The notes under the pieces are model-generated. The model saw only the letters and a list, made by a program, of their open reading frames with translations, was not told the DNA's origin and made no database searches. Shown here one piece after another: positions 30,784 to 40,204 of a DNA stretch of 64,000 bases. The position numbers and the translations under genes are program-made. This DNA is from Flavobacteriaceae bacterium D16. Lineage in GTDB: Bacteria > Bacteroidota > Bacteroidia > Flavobacteriales > Flavobacteriaceae. The stretch is from positions 1,116,001 through 1,180,000 of the forward strand of contig JAJTJC010000035.1 of assembly GCA_021295155.1 (NCBI GenBank), written 5' to 3'. How positions within the stretch are numbered: the stretch's first letter is position 1; each line of letters begins with the position of its first letter.

Positions 30784-32916
30784 TTAAGCGGTTACTCCAG
30801 TTGCCATTTTAATTACTTCCTCAGCAAGGTTTGATGGGGTTTCAGCATAGTGAGAGAATTCCATGGTAGAAGTAGCCCTACCGGAGGAAAGCGTCCTCAG
30901 TGCTGTTACATAACCAAACATTTCTGATAATGGTACCTCCGCTTTGATCACTTTGGATCCTGCACGGTCGTCCATGTTATTTACCTGTCCCCTTCTTCGG
31001 TTTAAGTCACCTACAATGTCACCCATGTTTTCTTCAGGGGTTAATACCTCAATTTTCATAATGGGCTCCATAAGAACTGACCTGGCTGATTTAGCAGCGG
31101 CCTTATAACCCATTTTAGCAGCGAGTTCGAAGGAAAGTGAATCTGAATCCACCGGGTGGAATGAACCATCCGTTAAAGTAATCTTCATGCTATCCATCTC
31201 AAAACCTGCGAGGGGTCCATTTTTCATAGCTTCTTTAAATCCTTTCTCAACAGAAGGAATATATTCCCTTGGGATGTTACCACCCTTAATCTGATTGACA
31301 AAAACAAGTCCGCTCTGCTCGTCTTCTTCACCAGCAGGTTCCATAGTAAATACGATATCTGCGAATTTACCGCGACCACCGGTTTGTTTCTTGTAAACTT
31401 CGCGGTGTTGAGCTTGTCGCGTAATGGCCTCCTTGTACTCTACCTGAGGTTGTCCCTGGTTAACATCAACCTTGAATTCCCTCTTTAGTCGGTCTACAAT
31501 AATATCCAGGTGCAATTCTCCCATTCCGGAAATAATAGTTTGTCCGGAAGCTTCGTCTGTTTTCACCTGGAAGGTTGGATCCTCTTCAGCCAGTTTGGCC
31601 AAAGCCATGCCCAGTTTATCTACATCCGCCTTGGTCTTAGGCTCAACAGCAATACCAATAACCGGATCTGGGAAGATCATACTTTCCAGTACAATAGGAT
31701 GTTTCTCATCAGAGAGTGTGTCTCCTGTTTTAATATCCTTAAAACCTACTGCTGCTCCAATATCACCAGCCGCAATTGAATCAACTGCATTTTGTTTGTT
31801 GGAGTGCATCTGGTAGATCCTTGAAATCCTTTCTTTATTTCCAGAGCGATTGTTCAGTACATACGACCCTGCATTCAGGTTTCCAGAATATGCACGGAAG
31901 AAAGCCAGCCTTCCAACAAAGGGATCGGTAGCAATCTTAAAGGCAAGAGCAGCAAACGGCTCTTTGATATCTGGCTTTCGGGTAATCTCTGCACCCGTGT
32001 CCGGATCAGTACCCACTATGGCTTCCTTATCCATGGGAGAAGGGAGGTAACGGCAAACTGCGTCCAGCAGGAACTGAACTCCCTTATTCTTAAATGCGGA
32101 ACCACAGATCATTGGGATAATACTCATATCCATAACCGCAGCTCTAAGGGCAGCATGTACCTCATCTTCGGTGATGGAATTTTCGTCCTCAAAGAATTTC
32201 TCCATGAGGGTCTCATCATATTCCGCTACTGCTTCAATCAAATTGGCCCTGTATTCGTGTACCTCTTCCTTCATTTCGGCAGGAATATCGATAACATCGA
32301 ATGTGGAGCCCATATCTTCTTCATGCCAAACAATAGCACGGTTCTTTACCAAATCTACGATGCCTTTGAAATCGGCCTCTTCGCCTATTGGAAGAACAAT
32401 TGGCACCGCGTTCGATTTCAACATGTCCTTAACCTGCTTACATACCATAAGGAAGTTAGAACCCTGACGGTCCATTTTGTTCACAAAGCCCATACGTGGT
32501 ACTTTGTAATTGTCAGCTAATCTCCAGTTGGTTTCTGATTGGGGTTCAACACCATCAACGGCACTGAATAGGAACACCAAACCATCAAGAACTCGCAGCG
32601 AGCGGTTTACCTCAACGGTAAAATCCACGTGACCGGGAGTATCGATGATATTAAAGTGGAAAGGCTTGGAATCCTGAGTTAACTGACCATTACTTGTTGG
32701 AAAGTTCCAGGTACAAGTTGTTGCAGCGGAGGTAATAGTAATTCCTCGTTCCTGCTCCTGTGCCATCCAGTCCATTGTGGCAGCACCATCGTGCACTTCA
32801 CCAATTTTGTGACTCACCCCGGTATAGAAAAGGATACGTTCGGTGGTGGTGGTCTTACCGGCATCAATATGCGCGGCAATCCCTATATTTCGTGTATATT
32901 TTAAATCTCTTCCCAT
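30784..32916 (-). CDS. fusA: Elongation factor G
   Basis: EF-G is the GTPase that drives ribosomal translocation. The 710 residues show the G1 motif [16 protein letters not shown]3 DTPGHVDF, G4 NKMDR and domains II-V in the normal order, ending in the domain V helix region. It is in the str block between rpsG and rpsJ. No second copy is in the window. Confidence 0.98.
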   Translation of the reverse strand: MGRDLKYTRNIGIAAHIDAGKTTTTERILFYTGVSHKIGEVHDGAATMDWMAQEQERGITITSAATTCTWNFPTSNGQLTQDSKPFHFNIIDTPGHVDFTVEVNRSLRVLDGLVFLFSAVDGVEPQSETNWRLADNYKVPRMGFVNKMDRQGSNFLMVCKQVKDMLKSNAVPIVLPIGEEADFKGIVDLVKNRAIVWHEEDMGSTFDVIDIPAEMKEEVHEYRANLIEAVAEYDETLMEKFFEDENSITEDEVHAALRAAVMDMSIIPMICGSAFKNKGVQFLLDAVCRYLPSPMDKEAIVGTDPDTGAEITRKPDIKEPFAALAFKIATDPFVGRLAFFRAYSGNLNAGSYVLNNRSGNKERISRIYQMHSNKQNAVDSIAAGDIGAAVGFKDIKTGDTLSDEKHPIVLESMIFPDPVIGIAVEPKTKADVDKLGMALAKLAEEDPTFQVKTDEASGQTIISGMGELHLDIIVDRLKREFKVDVNQGQPQVEYKEAITRQAQHREVYKKQTGGRGKFADIVFTMEPAGEEDEQSGLVFVNQIKGGNIPREYIPSVEKGFKEAMKNGPLAGFEMDSMKITLTDGSFHPVDSDSLSFELAAKMGYKAAAKSARSVLMEPIMKIEVLTPEENMGDIVGDLNRRRGQVNNMDDRAGSKVIKAEVPLSEMFGYVTALRTLSSGRATSTMEFSHYAETPSNLAEEVIKMATGVTA

Positions 32917-32924
32917 TGTTGAAA

Positions 32925-33401
32925 TTAAAATCTGAAGTGAGAGAATGCTTTGTTCGCTTCGGCCATTTTGTGAGTATCCACACGCTTCTTAACTGCTGCT
33001 CCTTCCTCACGGGATGCCGCAAGAATTTCACCTGCCAGTTTTTGGGCCATCGATTTTTCATTTCGTTTACGCGAAAAAGTGATCAACCACTTCATAGCGG
33101 TAGAAATTTTTCGGTCTGGTCGGATCTGCATCGGAATCTGGAAAGTTGCACCACCCACTCTGCGGCTACGAACCTCTACATGGGGCATCACATTGGAAAG
33201 AGCATCTTTCCAAAGTTCTAAAGCAGTTTTTTCTTCATCCGTTTTACGCTCCTCTACGATATCGATCGCATCGTAGAATATCTTGAAGGCTACCGATTTC
33301 TTCCCGTCCCACATCAACATGTTGACAAAACGGGTAACCAGCTGGTCATTAAACCTTGGATCTGGTAAGAGTGGCCTCTTCTTTGCCTGTCTTTTTCTCA
33401 T
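32925..33401 (-). CDS. rpsG: 30S ribosomal protein S7
   Basis: S7 starts assembly of the 30S head. It opens [20 protein letters not shown] and has [20 protein letters not shown]; 158 residues. It lies 18 bases after rpsL and 8 bases before fusA. Confidence 0.98.
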   Translation of the reverse strand: MRKRQAKKRPLLPDPRFNDQLVTRFVNMLMWDGKKSVAFKIFYDAIDIVEERKTDEEKTALELWKDALSNVMPHVEVRSRRVGGATFQIPMQIRPDRKISTAMKWLITFSRKRNEKSMAQKLAGEILAASREEGAAVKKRVDTHKMAEANKAFSHFRF

Positions 33402-33419
33402 CGTTCCTGTTCGTTATCG

Positions 33420-33794
33420 TTATTTCTTAGGACGTTTGGCACCATACTTGGATCGCCTTTGGGTTCTACCGGCAACACCGGCAGTATCCAAGGCACCACG
33501 TACAATGTGGTATCTTACACCTGGCAAGTCCTTAACTCTTCCGCCTCTAACCAATACTATCGAGTGCTCCTGTAAATTGTGACCCTCACCTGGGATGTAT
33601 GCGTTCACCTCTTTACCGTTGGTTAACCTAACCCTTGCAACCTTGCGCATCGCAGAATTTGGTTTTTTTGGTGTAGTGGTGTATACACGCGTACAAACCC
33701 CTCTTCTCTGGGGGCACGAATCCAAAGCAGCCGATTTACTCTTCTTGGTAATTGTGGCCCTTCCTTTTCGTACTAATTGTGAAATTGTTGGCAT
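33420..33794 (-). CDS. rpsL: 30S ribosomal protein S12
   Basis: S12 guards decoding fidelity in the A site. The streptomycin-relevant loops are wild type in form: [12 protein letters not shown] (K43, K44) and [12 protein letters not shown] (K88, D89, the Asp that can be methylthiolated). 124 residues. It is the first gene of the str-S10-spc-alpha run and has a consensus promoter 40-70 bases upstream. Confidence 0.98.
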   Translation of the reverse strand: MPTISQLVRKGRATITKKSKSAALDSCPQRRGVCTRVYTTTPKKPNSAMRKVARVRLTNGKEVNAYIPGEGHNLQEHSIVLVRGGRVKDLPGVRYHIVRGALDTAGVAGRTQRRSKYGAKRPKK

Positions 33795-33836
33795 ACTATA
33801 TTATAATGTATAAATCTACCCTCGTTAAAGGGCTGG

Positions 33837-33867
33837 CAAATGTAGTAATAAATCATTATAATTCAAA
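33837..33867 (-). promoter_or_regulatory. Consensus promoter of the str-S10-spc-alpha super-operon
   Basis: On the minus strand TTTG (33867-33864), 19 bases, then TACATTTG (33844-33837) match the Bacteroidota -33/-7 consensus at ideal spacing. Transcription would start near 33830, giving a leader of about 36 bases before the rpsL ATG at 33794. Confidence 0.82.
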
Positions 33868-34279
33868 TGCCTGTTAATTAATTTTAAGGGAATTTTATTT
33901 TCAGGAGAATCTGGGGCTAAACGGTCCCGTCAAATTATAAGACTACCTCCAGTTTATACCTTATATATATTACTGCATTATCCATAATGCCGATTAAGGA
34001 TGTCCTTAGTGTTATATTTCCAATATTTATTGGGCAGGGCTTAAAAAAACGGTTTGAAGAAATCCAATTTTTCAGTGCTAATTAATGGCATTTTTTCAAT
34101 TTAGGATTATCAAAAACGCAAGATTCTCAATTTAAAGCATCAGAATTCTCAAAATAAGTTTGTCAGGCTTGAAGACTGTGTCATGAATTCCAAAGTTTCT
34201 TAAAGTTTTCCTAACTTAAGTTTGGTTTATTAACATGAATTTAAGAATTTCGTAATTACCTAATTCAAATAATTTAACG
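33868..34279. other. Long divergent regulatory region between rpsL and susC
   Basis: With the rpsL promoter this makes a 485-base stretch without a gene, the longest in the window, very A/T rich and with no ORF of note on either strand. It contains a 7-bp-arm palindrome at 33975-33990 (GCATTAT CC ATAATGC) and two copies of TAAGTTTG, at 34155-34162 and 34217-34224, both exact plus-strand -7 boxes for susC. Neither copy has a good TTG element. The nearer one would give a leader of about 50 bases. I see no tRNA, small RNA or riboswitch that I can name. Confidence 0.5.
34217..34224 (+). promoter_or_regulatory. Candidate -7 box of the susC operon
   Basis: TAAGTTTG matches TAnnTTTG exactly, 56 bases before the susC ATG. 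The identical octamer also occurs 62 bases further upstream (34155). A -33 element is not evident, which would suit a regulated promoter. Confidence 0.4.
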
Positions 34280-37200
34280 ATGAGAACAAACTTAAATGGA
34301 ATCTTAACGCTGCTTTTGGCCTTTGTGGTTCATTTGTCATTTGCACAGGACAAGACGATTACTGGTACGGTTACGGACCAGGATGGTTTGCCACTACCAG
34401 GTGTTAATATCCTTGTGGAAGGATCAACCACGGGTACGCAAACGGATTTTGATGGGAACTACGCCATCAGTGCAAGCGTTGGACAGACACTGCTCTATAC
34501 CTATATAGGGCAAAAAGATGAGAGAAGAACTGTAGGTGCAGCAAATGTGATTAACGTTCAGATGGCTGAGGATGCCCAGGCTTTGGAAGAAGTTGTGGTA
34601 ACTGCCCTTGGTATTGAGAGGGAGGAACGTTCCCTGGGTTATTCGATAACAAAGCTGGATGATGAACAGGTCACCGAAAGACCCGAGGCAGATATCGCAA
34701 GATTGATCCAGGGTAAGGCTGCCGGTGTGAACATTACGGCTAGTAATGGCCTGGCAGGTTCATCTACCAATATCGTTATTAGGGGTTTTACATCCATTAC
34801 AGGGTCCAACCAGCCCTTATTTGTTGTGGATGGTGTTCCCTTTGGTAGTGATACCAACAGTAATGATGCCTTTTTCGATAATGCAACCCAATCCAGTCGA
34901 TTTTTGGATCTGGATCCAAACAACATAGAAAACATAAACGTACTGAAAGGACTTAGTGCAACTGCACTTTACGGTAACAGGGGTAGAAACGGGGTAATCC
35001 TGGTTACTACAAAAAATGCCAGGACGGGAACTGGTAAAACAACGGTTTCTGTGAATAGTTCTGTTTTCTTCAGCACACCACACCTTCCGGATTATCAAAA
35101 TGAATATGGTAACGGTTTCAACCAGGAATTTGGTTGGTTCTTCAGTAACTGGGGTCCGAAGTTTGGGGATACTAATCCTAATATCTGGACTGGATATCTA
35201 AGCAGTATTCGCGGAGGTCAGGTCTTTTTGAACCACCCCTTTGCATCTAACCAGATTCAGGATTACATAACCGGGTATGAAGATATCAGGGACTCAGAAT
35301 ACGAATACAAACCCTATAACAGTGTGCCGGATTTCTTCCGAACAGGGGCTTTTACCAGCCAGTCTATTGGTATAAACGGAGGTAACGGCGATTACAACTA
35401 TAACGTTACCTACTCGCGGGTAGAAGACCAGAGTTTTGTTCCTGGTAACGATTTAAAGAAAAATAATTTTGGAGTTGGTGGGTCTGCCGTTATGGGCAAA
35501 CTCAAAGTTTCAGCCGGGATCAACATAGCCCGCACAGATTTAAAGAGCCCTCCAATTGCTGCCTCCAGGGGTAGTGGGGTTGAAGGTGACGGTGCCTCCC
35601 TATTCGGAGATTTAATGTATACTCCGCGATCTGTTGATTTACAAGGAATCCCATTTGAACGTTTAACAGACGGTGGTAACCTGTACTATCGGGAATCTAA
35701 CAGTATACAGAATCCAAGGTGGACGGTTAAGAATTCTAAAACCGGACAGCAGGTAGACCGCTTCTTTGGAAATTTCAACTTTGTCTATCAACTCAACGAC
35801 AATATGAATATTGTCTACCGCTATGGATTGGACATATACAACGAAAGTTCCTTCTACGGTCAGAATGCCGGTGGACCTGATGGTAACCCACTGGGGCTTT
35901 ACAGAACACAGTATGTTAGGAACTCCATTAAGGATCACAACTTAACGGTGAACTATGACAAGGATTTAAATGATGACCTGAACCTGAAGGTAATTGTAGG
36001 GGGTAACTCCAACTCCATCCGTTTCAGGAGAGATGGTCTGGAAAGTAACAGACAAATTGTATTCGGGGTGCTGAAACACTGGAACTTTACGGATGTATCT
36101 TCATCTAGCTCATTTAGCGGTGTTAATTTCCAGGCGTCAGAGACCAACAATACTTTAGGGATATTTGGGGACGTTACACTGGGATACAAAGACTATTTGT
36201 ATTTGAACGGGGCTGTAAGGCATGACTGGACCTCAACCCTGGAGCGTGAAAATAACTCCATTACCTATCCTTCTGCCAGTGTTTCATTCATTGCTACCAA
36301 TGCGTTTGAGGCACTCAAGTCTGATGGTCTAGGATTGAACTATATGAAGGTTCGATTCGGATATGGTTCTTCGGCCGGTTTCCCAAGTGTATACAGTACA
36401 AGAAATACACTTTCCCTGAATGGCCGAGCCTTTGTTAATGATGCTGGACAGGTAATCTCTTCTAACACTACTTCCGACTTCCTGGGTAACCCCGCTTTAA
36501 AACCTGAGACGGTTTCAGAATTAGAGCTTGGTATTGATTCCCGATTGTTGGATAACAGACTTGGTTTAAACGTCAGTATTTTCAAAAGGGAGACCAATGA
36601 TTTGATCACTAACAAAGATTTGGATCCATCCACAGGGTTTACCTTTACAACCCTGAACGGTGGAGACCTTGAGGTTAAGGGTATTGAAGCAGACGTCGAC
36701 CTGGATATTTTCAAAGGGATCGATAACGGCTTCGGCTGGAACACTACAGTTAATTTCTATGCAGACGAACCCACAGTAACCAGACTTCCTGACGGGATCG
36801 ACCAGATCATCATTGGAAACTTCTTTACGGCGGATGTCAAAAACGCCGCCATTGAAGGTCAGCCTTATGGTGTATTCATTGGAGATGCTGTAAGAAGAGA
36901 CGCTGATGGAAATAAGATCATCACCGCCAGTAATGGTTTCTACGATTTTGACCCGGACGACACTATTATCGGGGATCCCAATCCGGACTGGACGGCTGGA
37001 TTAACCAACACGTTCAGCTACAAAGGCTTTAGCCTGTATGCCCTGATTAACTACCGTCACGGTGGAGATTTCATGACCAAAACCGCTCAAACGCTTTTAG
37101 CAAGGGGAGTTATTGATTTCCCATTTGACAGGCTTGGAAGTTTTGTGCTACCCGGTGTAAATGAAGACGGTTCACCCAATACCACGCAGATCGGTGCTTC

Positions 37201-37507
37201 TGATATTGCTTTCGAGAACTGGTTAAACGCTGATGAATTTGAAATATATGATGGATCTACCTTAAGGTTACAGGAAGTAAGCCTGGGCTACGACTTCAAT
37301 GCCAGGGCATTGGAAAAAACACCCTTTACCTCCTTGTCCGTTAAAGTATCCGGACAGAACCTGTGGTACAAGGCCTTTAACTTACCTGATGGCGCTAATG
37401 TAGATACCAATACACTGGCAAACGGTGTAGGTAACAACATAGGCCTGGAGTATTTCTCAGGACCTAGTGCCAAAAGATATGGTTTCAGTATAAAAGCTAC
37501 TTTCTAA
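34280..37507 (+). CDS. SusC/RagA family TonB-linked outer-membrane protein
   Basis: This is the transport barrel of a SusCD pair. It has a signal peptide (cut near S-F-A-Q at about 22), a carboxypeptidase-regulatory-like domain (ITGTVTDQDGLPLPGVNILV, about 25-105), a plug (EEVVVTALGIEREERSLGYS onward, about 108-240 including ALYGNRGRNGVILVTTK) and a 22-strand-type barrel to residue 1075, ending in Phe (FSIKATF). Length is typical. The SusD partner starts four bases after its stop, so they form one operon. No anti-sigma domain is present at the N-terminus, and no ECF sigma, SusR-like or hybrid regulator is nearby. Substrate cannot be told; no glycoside hydrolase accompanies it. Confidence 0.96.
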   Translation: MRTNLNGILTLLLAFVVHLSFAQDKTITGTVTDQDGLPLPGVNILVEGSTTGTQTDFDGNYAISASVGQTLLYTYIGQKDERRTVGAANVINVQMAEDAQALEEVVVTALGIEREERSLGYSITKLDDEQVTERPEADIARLIQGKAAGVNITASNGLAGSSTNIVIRGFTSITGSNQPLFVVDGVPFGSDTNSNDAFFDNATQSSRFLDLDPNNIENINVLKGLSATALYGNRGRNGVILVTTKNARTGTGKTTVSVNSSVFFSTPHLPDYQNEYGNGFNQEFGWFFSNWGPKFGDTNPNIWTGYLSSIRGGQVFLNHPFASNQIQDYITGYEDIRDSEYEYKPYNSVPDFFRTGAFTSQSIGINGGNGDYNYNVTYSRVEDQSFVPGNDLKKNNFGVGGSAVMGKLKVSAGINIARTDLKSPPIAASRGSGVEGDGASLFGDLMYTPRSVDLQGIPFERLTDGGNLYYRESNSIQNPRWTVKNSKTGQQVDRFFGNFNFVYQLNDNMNIVYRYGLDIYNESSFYGQNAGGPDGNPLGLYRTQYVRNSIKDHNLTVNYDKDLNDDLNLKVIVGGNSNSIRFRRDGLESNRQIVFGVLKHWNFTDVSSSSSFSGVNFQASETNNTLGIFGDVTLGYKDYLYLNGAVRHDWTSTLERENNSITYPSASVSFIATNAFEALKSDGLGLNYMKVRFGYGSSAGFPSVYSTRNTLSLNGRAFVNDAGQVISSNTTSDFLGNPALKPETVSELELGIDSRLLDNRLGLNVSIFKRETNDLITNKDLDPSTGFTFTTLNGGDLEVKGIEADVDLDIFKGIDNGFGWNTTVNFYADEPTVTRLPDGIDQIIIGNFFTADVKNAAIEGQPYGVFIGDAVRRDADGNKIITASNGFYDFDPDDTIIGDPNPDWTAGLTNTFSYKGFSLYALINYRHGGDFMTKTAQTLLARGVIDFPFDRLGSFVLPGVNEDGSPNTTQIGASDIAFENWLNADEFEIYDGSTLRLQEVSLGYDFNARALEKTPFTSLSVKVSGQNLWYKAFNLPDGANVDTNTLANGVGNNIGLEYFSGPSAKRYGFSIKATF

Positions 37508-37511
37508 AAAA

Positions 37512-39167
37512 ATGAATATGAAAAATTTTAAATATAAAATAGTACTAGGTTTTACAGCAATTTCCCTCCTTTTTGGAGTGGAGTCATGTGAGACCATAGA
37601 ATTGGAGATCTTGGATTCTCCTAATGCACTGACTCCAGAGCAATCCTCACCGGATTTCTTTGTTAACAGTATTCAATTAAGCCTGGCCGATTTCTTTTTC
37701 GAAATGACAGAACCCGGACAGGAGCTAACCCGAATTATACATATGTTCGGACCGCTTTATCAAAATGCATATGCACCACAGGATTTTGACACAGCCTGGT
37801 CTATAGCCTATGCGGAAATTATGGCAGACGTTAGAAGTCTGGCACCTCTTGCCGAGGATCAGGAATTATATACACACCTGGCCATAGGGCAGATTGCCGA
37901 AGCCTATGCCATTACCACTATTGTTGATTTTTTCGGTGATGTTCCTTACAGGGAGAGTAACGATGGGGTAACTATTAATCCGGCTGCAGATCCTGGTGCT
38001 CAGATCTATCAGGATATGCTGGATTTATTGGATGAGGCTATTGCTAATTTTCAAAGAGACGAAATTAGGTTACCTGATAATGACTTTTTCTACGGAGGTG
38101 ACGAGGATAAATGGATAGCGCTGGCGAATACCCTGAAGATTAAGATTCATTTGCAGCAACGTCTGGTAACACCGTCTGAATCCGCTTCGGCTATTAATGC
38201 TATAATTGCAAGCGGAAATTATATTACAGACAGTGACGGAGATTGGAAATTCCAGTTTGGAACTACCGATACCAACCCGGACAGCCGCCACCCTATTTTT
38301 GCAAGGAACTTTGTGGAAGCCGTTGGTGTAAACGATTATATGTCTAACCATTATATGGATCTCTTACTAAATCAAAAGAGTAACCCAGATCCCAGGACAC
38401 GCTACTATTTCTACAGACAAAGGGCCACTAACGCTCAAAATACTGTGGAACAAGACTGTGTGGGCACGTTGCCTCCAGCCTGGTACGGATTTAGTATTCC
38501 TTATTGTAACTTAGAAGACAATCAAGGATACTGGGGTCGAGATCATGGTTATGAACTGGGTATTCCGCCTGATACGGGTATTCGTGCCGCATGGGGTCTC
38601 TATCCAGTTGGTGGAAAGTTTGATGCCGATGATTTTGAATCCATCCCAGGACGTAATATTGGTACCGTAGGTGCTGGTATTGAGCCTATGATGATGGCCA
38701 GCTTTGTAGATTTTATGCTGGCTGAAGCAGCTCTTGAATTAGGTACTACAGGTAATGCACGAGCGTATCTGGAATCTGGTATCAGAGAGAGTATCGGAAC
38801 CGTTATTGATTTCAGACCAGACCTGGTGGATGAAACTTTCGCACCTACCACGGCTGAAATAGATGACTATGTAGCTGAAGTACTGGCCGATTTTGATGCA
38901 GCAAGCAATGATGATAAACTGAATATCATTGCAGATGAGTACTGGATTGCGCTTTATGGAAACGGTATAGAAGCTTACAATACCTACAGAAGGACCGGTA
39001 AGCCAGACAACCTGCAACCACTCCTTAGAGAAGATACGGACAGGTTCTTGCGATCCTTCCTGTATCCGGATGTTTATGTACAGCAAAATTCTAATGCCAG
39101 TCAAAAACCAGACGTTTTCCAGAAAGTATTCTGGGACACCAATCCGGATAATGGCTTTATAAATTAA
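37512..39167 (+). CDS. SusD/RagB family nutrient-binding outer-membrane lipoprotein
   Basis: This is the surface lid that hands substrate to the SusC channel. Residues 1-25 are a lipoprotein signal with the acylated Cys at 26 (GVESCETIE). The body (551 residues) has the TPR-like repeats of the family and most resembles the SusD-like_2 group: SPNALTPEQSSPDFF near the start, HLAIGQIAEAYAITTIVDFFGDVPY at the first repeat, and GIEAYNTYRRTGKPDNLQPL near the end. It is translationally close to susC and is followed ten bases later by an accessory lipoprotein. Confidence 0.95.
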   Translation: MNMKNFKYKIVLGFTAISLLFGVESCETIELEILDSPNALTPEQSSPDFFVNSIQLSLADFFFEMTEPGQELTRIIHMFGPLYQNAYAPQDFDTAWSIAYAEIMADVRSLAPLAEDQELYTHLAIGQIAEAYAITTIVDFFGDVPYRESNDGVTINPAADPGAQIYQDMLDLLDEAIANFQRDEIRLPDNDFFYGGDEDKWIALANTLKIKIHLQQRLVTPSESASAINAIIASGNYITDSDGDWKFQFGTTDTNPDSRHPIFARNFVEAVGVNDYMSNHYMDLLLNQKSNPDPRTRYYFYRQRATNAQNTVEQDCVGTLPPAWYGFSIPYCNLEDNQGYWGRDHGYELGIPPDTGIRAAWGLYPVGGKFDADDFESIPGRNIGTVGAGIEPMMMASFVDFMLAEAALELGTTGNARAYLESGIRESIGTVIDFRPDLVDETFAPTTAEIDDYVAEVLADFDAASNDDKLNIIADEYWIALYGNGIEAYNTYRRTGKPDNLQPLLREDTDRFLRSFLYPDVYVQQNSNASQKPDVFQKVFWDTNPDNGFIN

Positions 39168-39177
39168 TAACTAAAAA

Positions 39178-40062
39178 ATGAATGCGATGAAAAAACTTAG
39201 TTCAATACTCCTGGCCTGTGCCGCTGTTTTTTCCTTAACCTCCTGCGAGGATGAGGATAAGGACAGGCTGGATATAAATCAAATTACAACGGGGGCTATT
39301 CTGAGAACGATCGAAAATCTCAGCGCCACAGTCGATAGAAGTGACCCGGCGAGTTCTTCAATGGGCGCCATAGTAGAATTTGATGATTTTCTGGAAGATA
39401 ACACCTTGGAATCAGTGGATGTGTATATTCAATTCATTGACACCACTCCAGATGAAAACTTCGAGGTACAAGACGTACCCGAAGCTTTCGTGACCAATAT
39501 TCCTGCAAGTGCCTTTGACGCAACAACTACAGGAAATCCTACAGCTGCTATTATAGTCAATATGGGAGATGCACTGACTGCACTCGGAATAACCAATGAC
39601 AATCTTTACGGCGGGGATGTATTTATCCTACGCTTTGTCTTAAAGGTTACCGGGGGGGGAGAGTTTACCTCAACCAATGTAGGGTCTGCAATTGCAACTA
39701 GTTCTGCATTCCGGTCACCATTCCGTTATTCTGCAGCCGTGGTATGTCCGCCGCTTCCTGGAGAATGGATTATAGACATGCAAGATTCCTATGGAGATGG
39801 ATGGAACGGCGCTAAAATGTCTGTAACTGTTGGTGACACCACTACAGATTACACTATTTCTTCCGCACAAGGGGCTTCTGCACAATACATTATCGATGTA
39901 CCTGTTGGAACCAGTGCTTTGGTATTTAACTATTCCGCCGGAGACTGGGAGTCCGAGGTAACCTGGCAGATCACTTCTCCACAAGGAGAAGTAGTTGCCG
40001 ATGAAGGACCAGATCCTCCAACCGGACCGGTTAAACTGACTCTGGATTTCTGTACCCTTTAG
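39178..40062 (+). CDS. Accessory surface lipoprotein with a DSYGDGWNG-type C-terminal domain
   Basis: The third gene of the SusCD operon encodes a 294-residue lipoprotein: signal to residue 22 and lipid Cys at 23 (SLTSCEDEDKD). A second in-frame ATG at 39187 also gives a good signal. Residues about 30-190 form an unnamed beta-rich domain in the position of SusE/SusF-like binders. From residue 195 (VVCPPLPGEWIIDMQDSYGD) comes a separate domain with the motif MQDSYGDGWNGA, followed by a beta sandwich with two bracketing Cys (CPPLPG and DFCTL). This motif recurs in secreted proteins of flavobacteria; binding of calcium or glycan is a guess. Confidence 0.85.
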   Translation: MNAMKKLSSILLACAAVFSLTSCEDEDKDRLDINQITTGAILRTIENLSATVDRSDPASSSMGAIVEFDDFLEDNTLESVDVYIQFIDTTPDENFEVQDVPEAFVTNIPASAFDATTTGNPTAAIIVNMGDALTALGITNDNLYGGDVFILRFVLKVTGGGEFTSTNVGSAIATSSAFRSPFRYSAAVVCPPLPGEWIIDMQDSYGDGWNGAKMSVTVGDTTTDYTISSAQGASAQYIIDVPVGTSALVFNYSAGDWESEVTWQITSPQGEVVADEGPDPPTGPVKLTLDFCTL

Positions 40063-40084
40063 TACTGAATATACCTAAATAATT

Positions 40085-40120
40085 GAGAGTCGTCTGCATA
40101 ACACAGGCGACTCTTTTTTG
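40085..40120 (+). terminator. Terminator of the SusCD operon
   Basis: GAGTCGTCTG (40087-40096) and CAGGCGACTC (40104-40113) pair over ten positions with one G-T pair, close on a seven-base loop, and are followed by six T and a G. It lies about 25 bases after the lipoprotein stop codon and separates the arylsulfotransferase gene from the operon. Confidence 0.88.
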
Positions 40121-40204
40121 TTTCCTTACAATAAAACAACTCTGCTTGTCGATCACAATTTACAATGCAAATAATTATTACCTTTAGCCATTACTGTCCC
40201 AATT

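Noticed and set aside
33868-34279. tRNA or small RNA gene in the rpsL-susC gap
   Set aside because: No cloverleaf, CCA-like end or GTTCRA-type T-loop was found, and the composition is too A/T rich.
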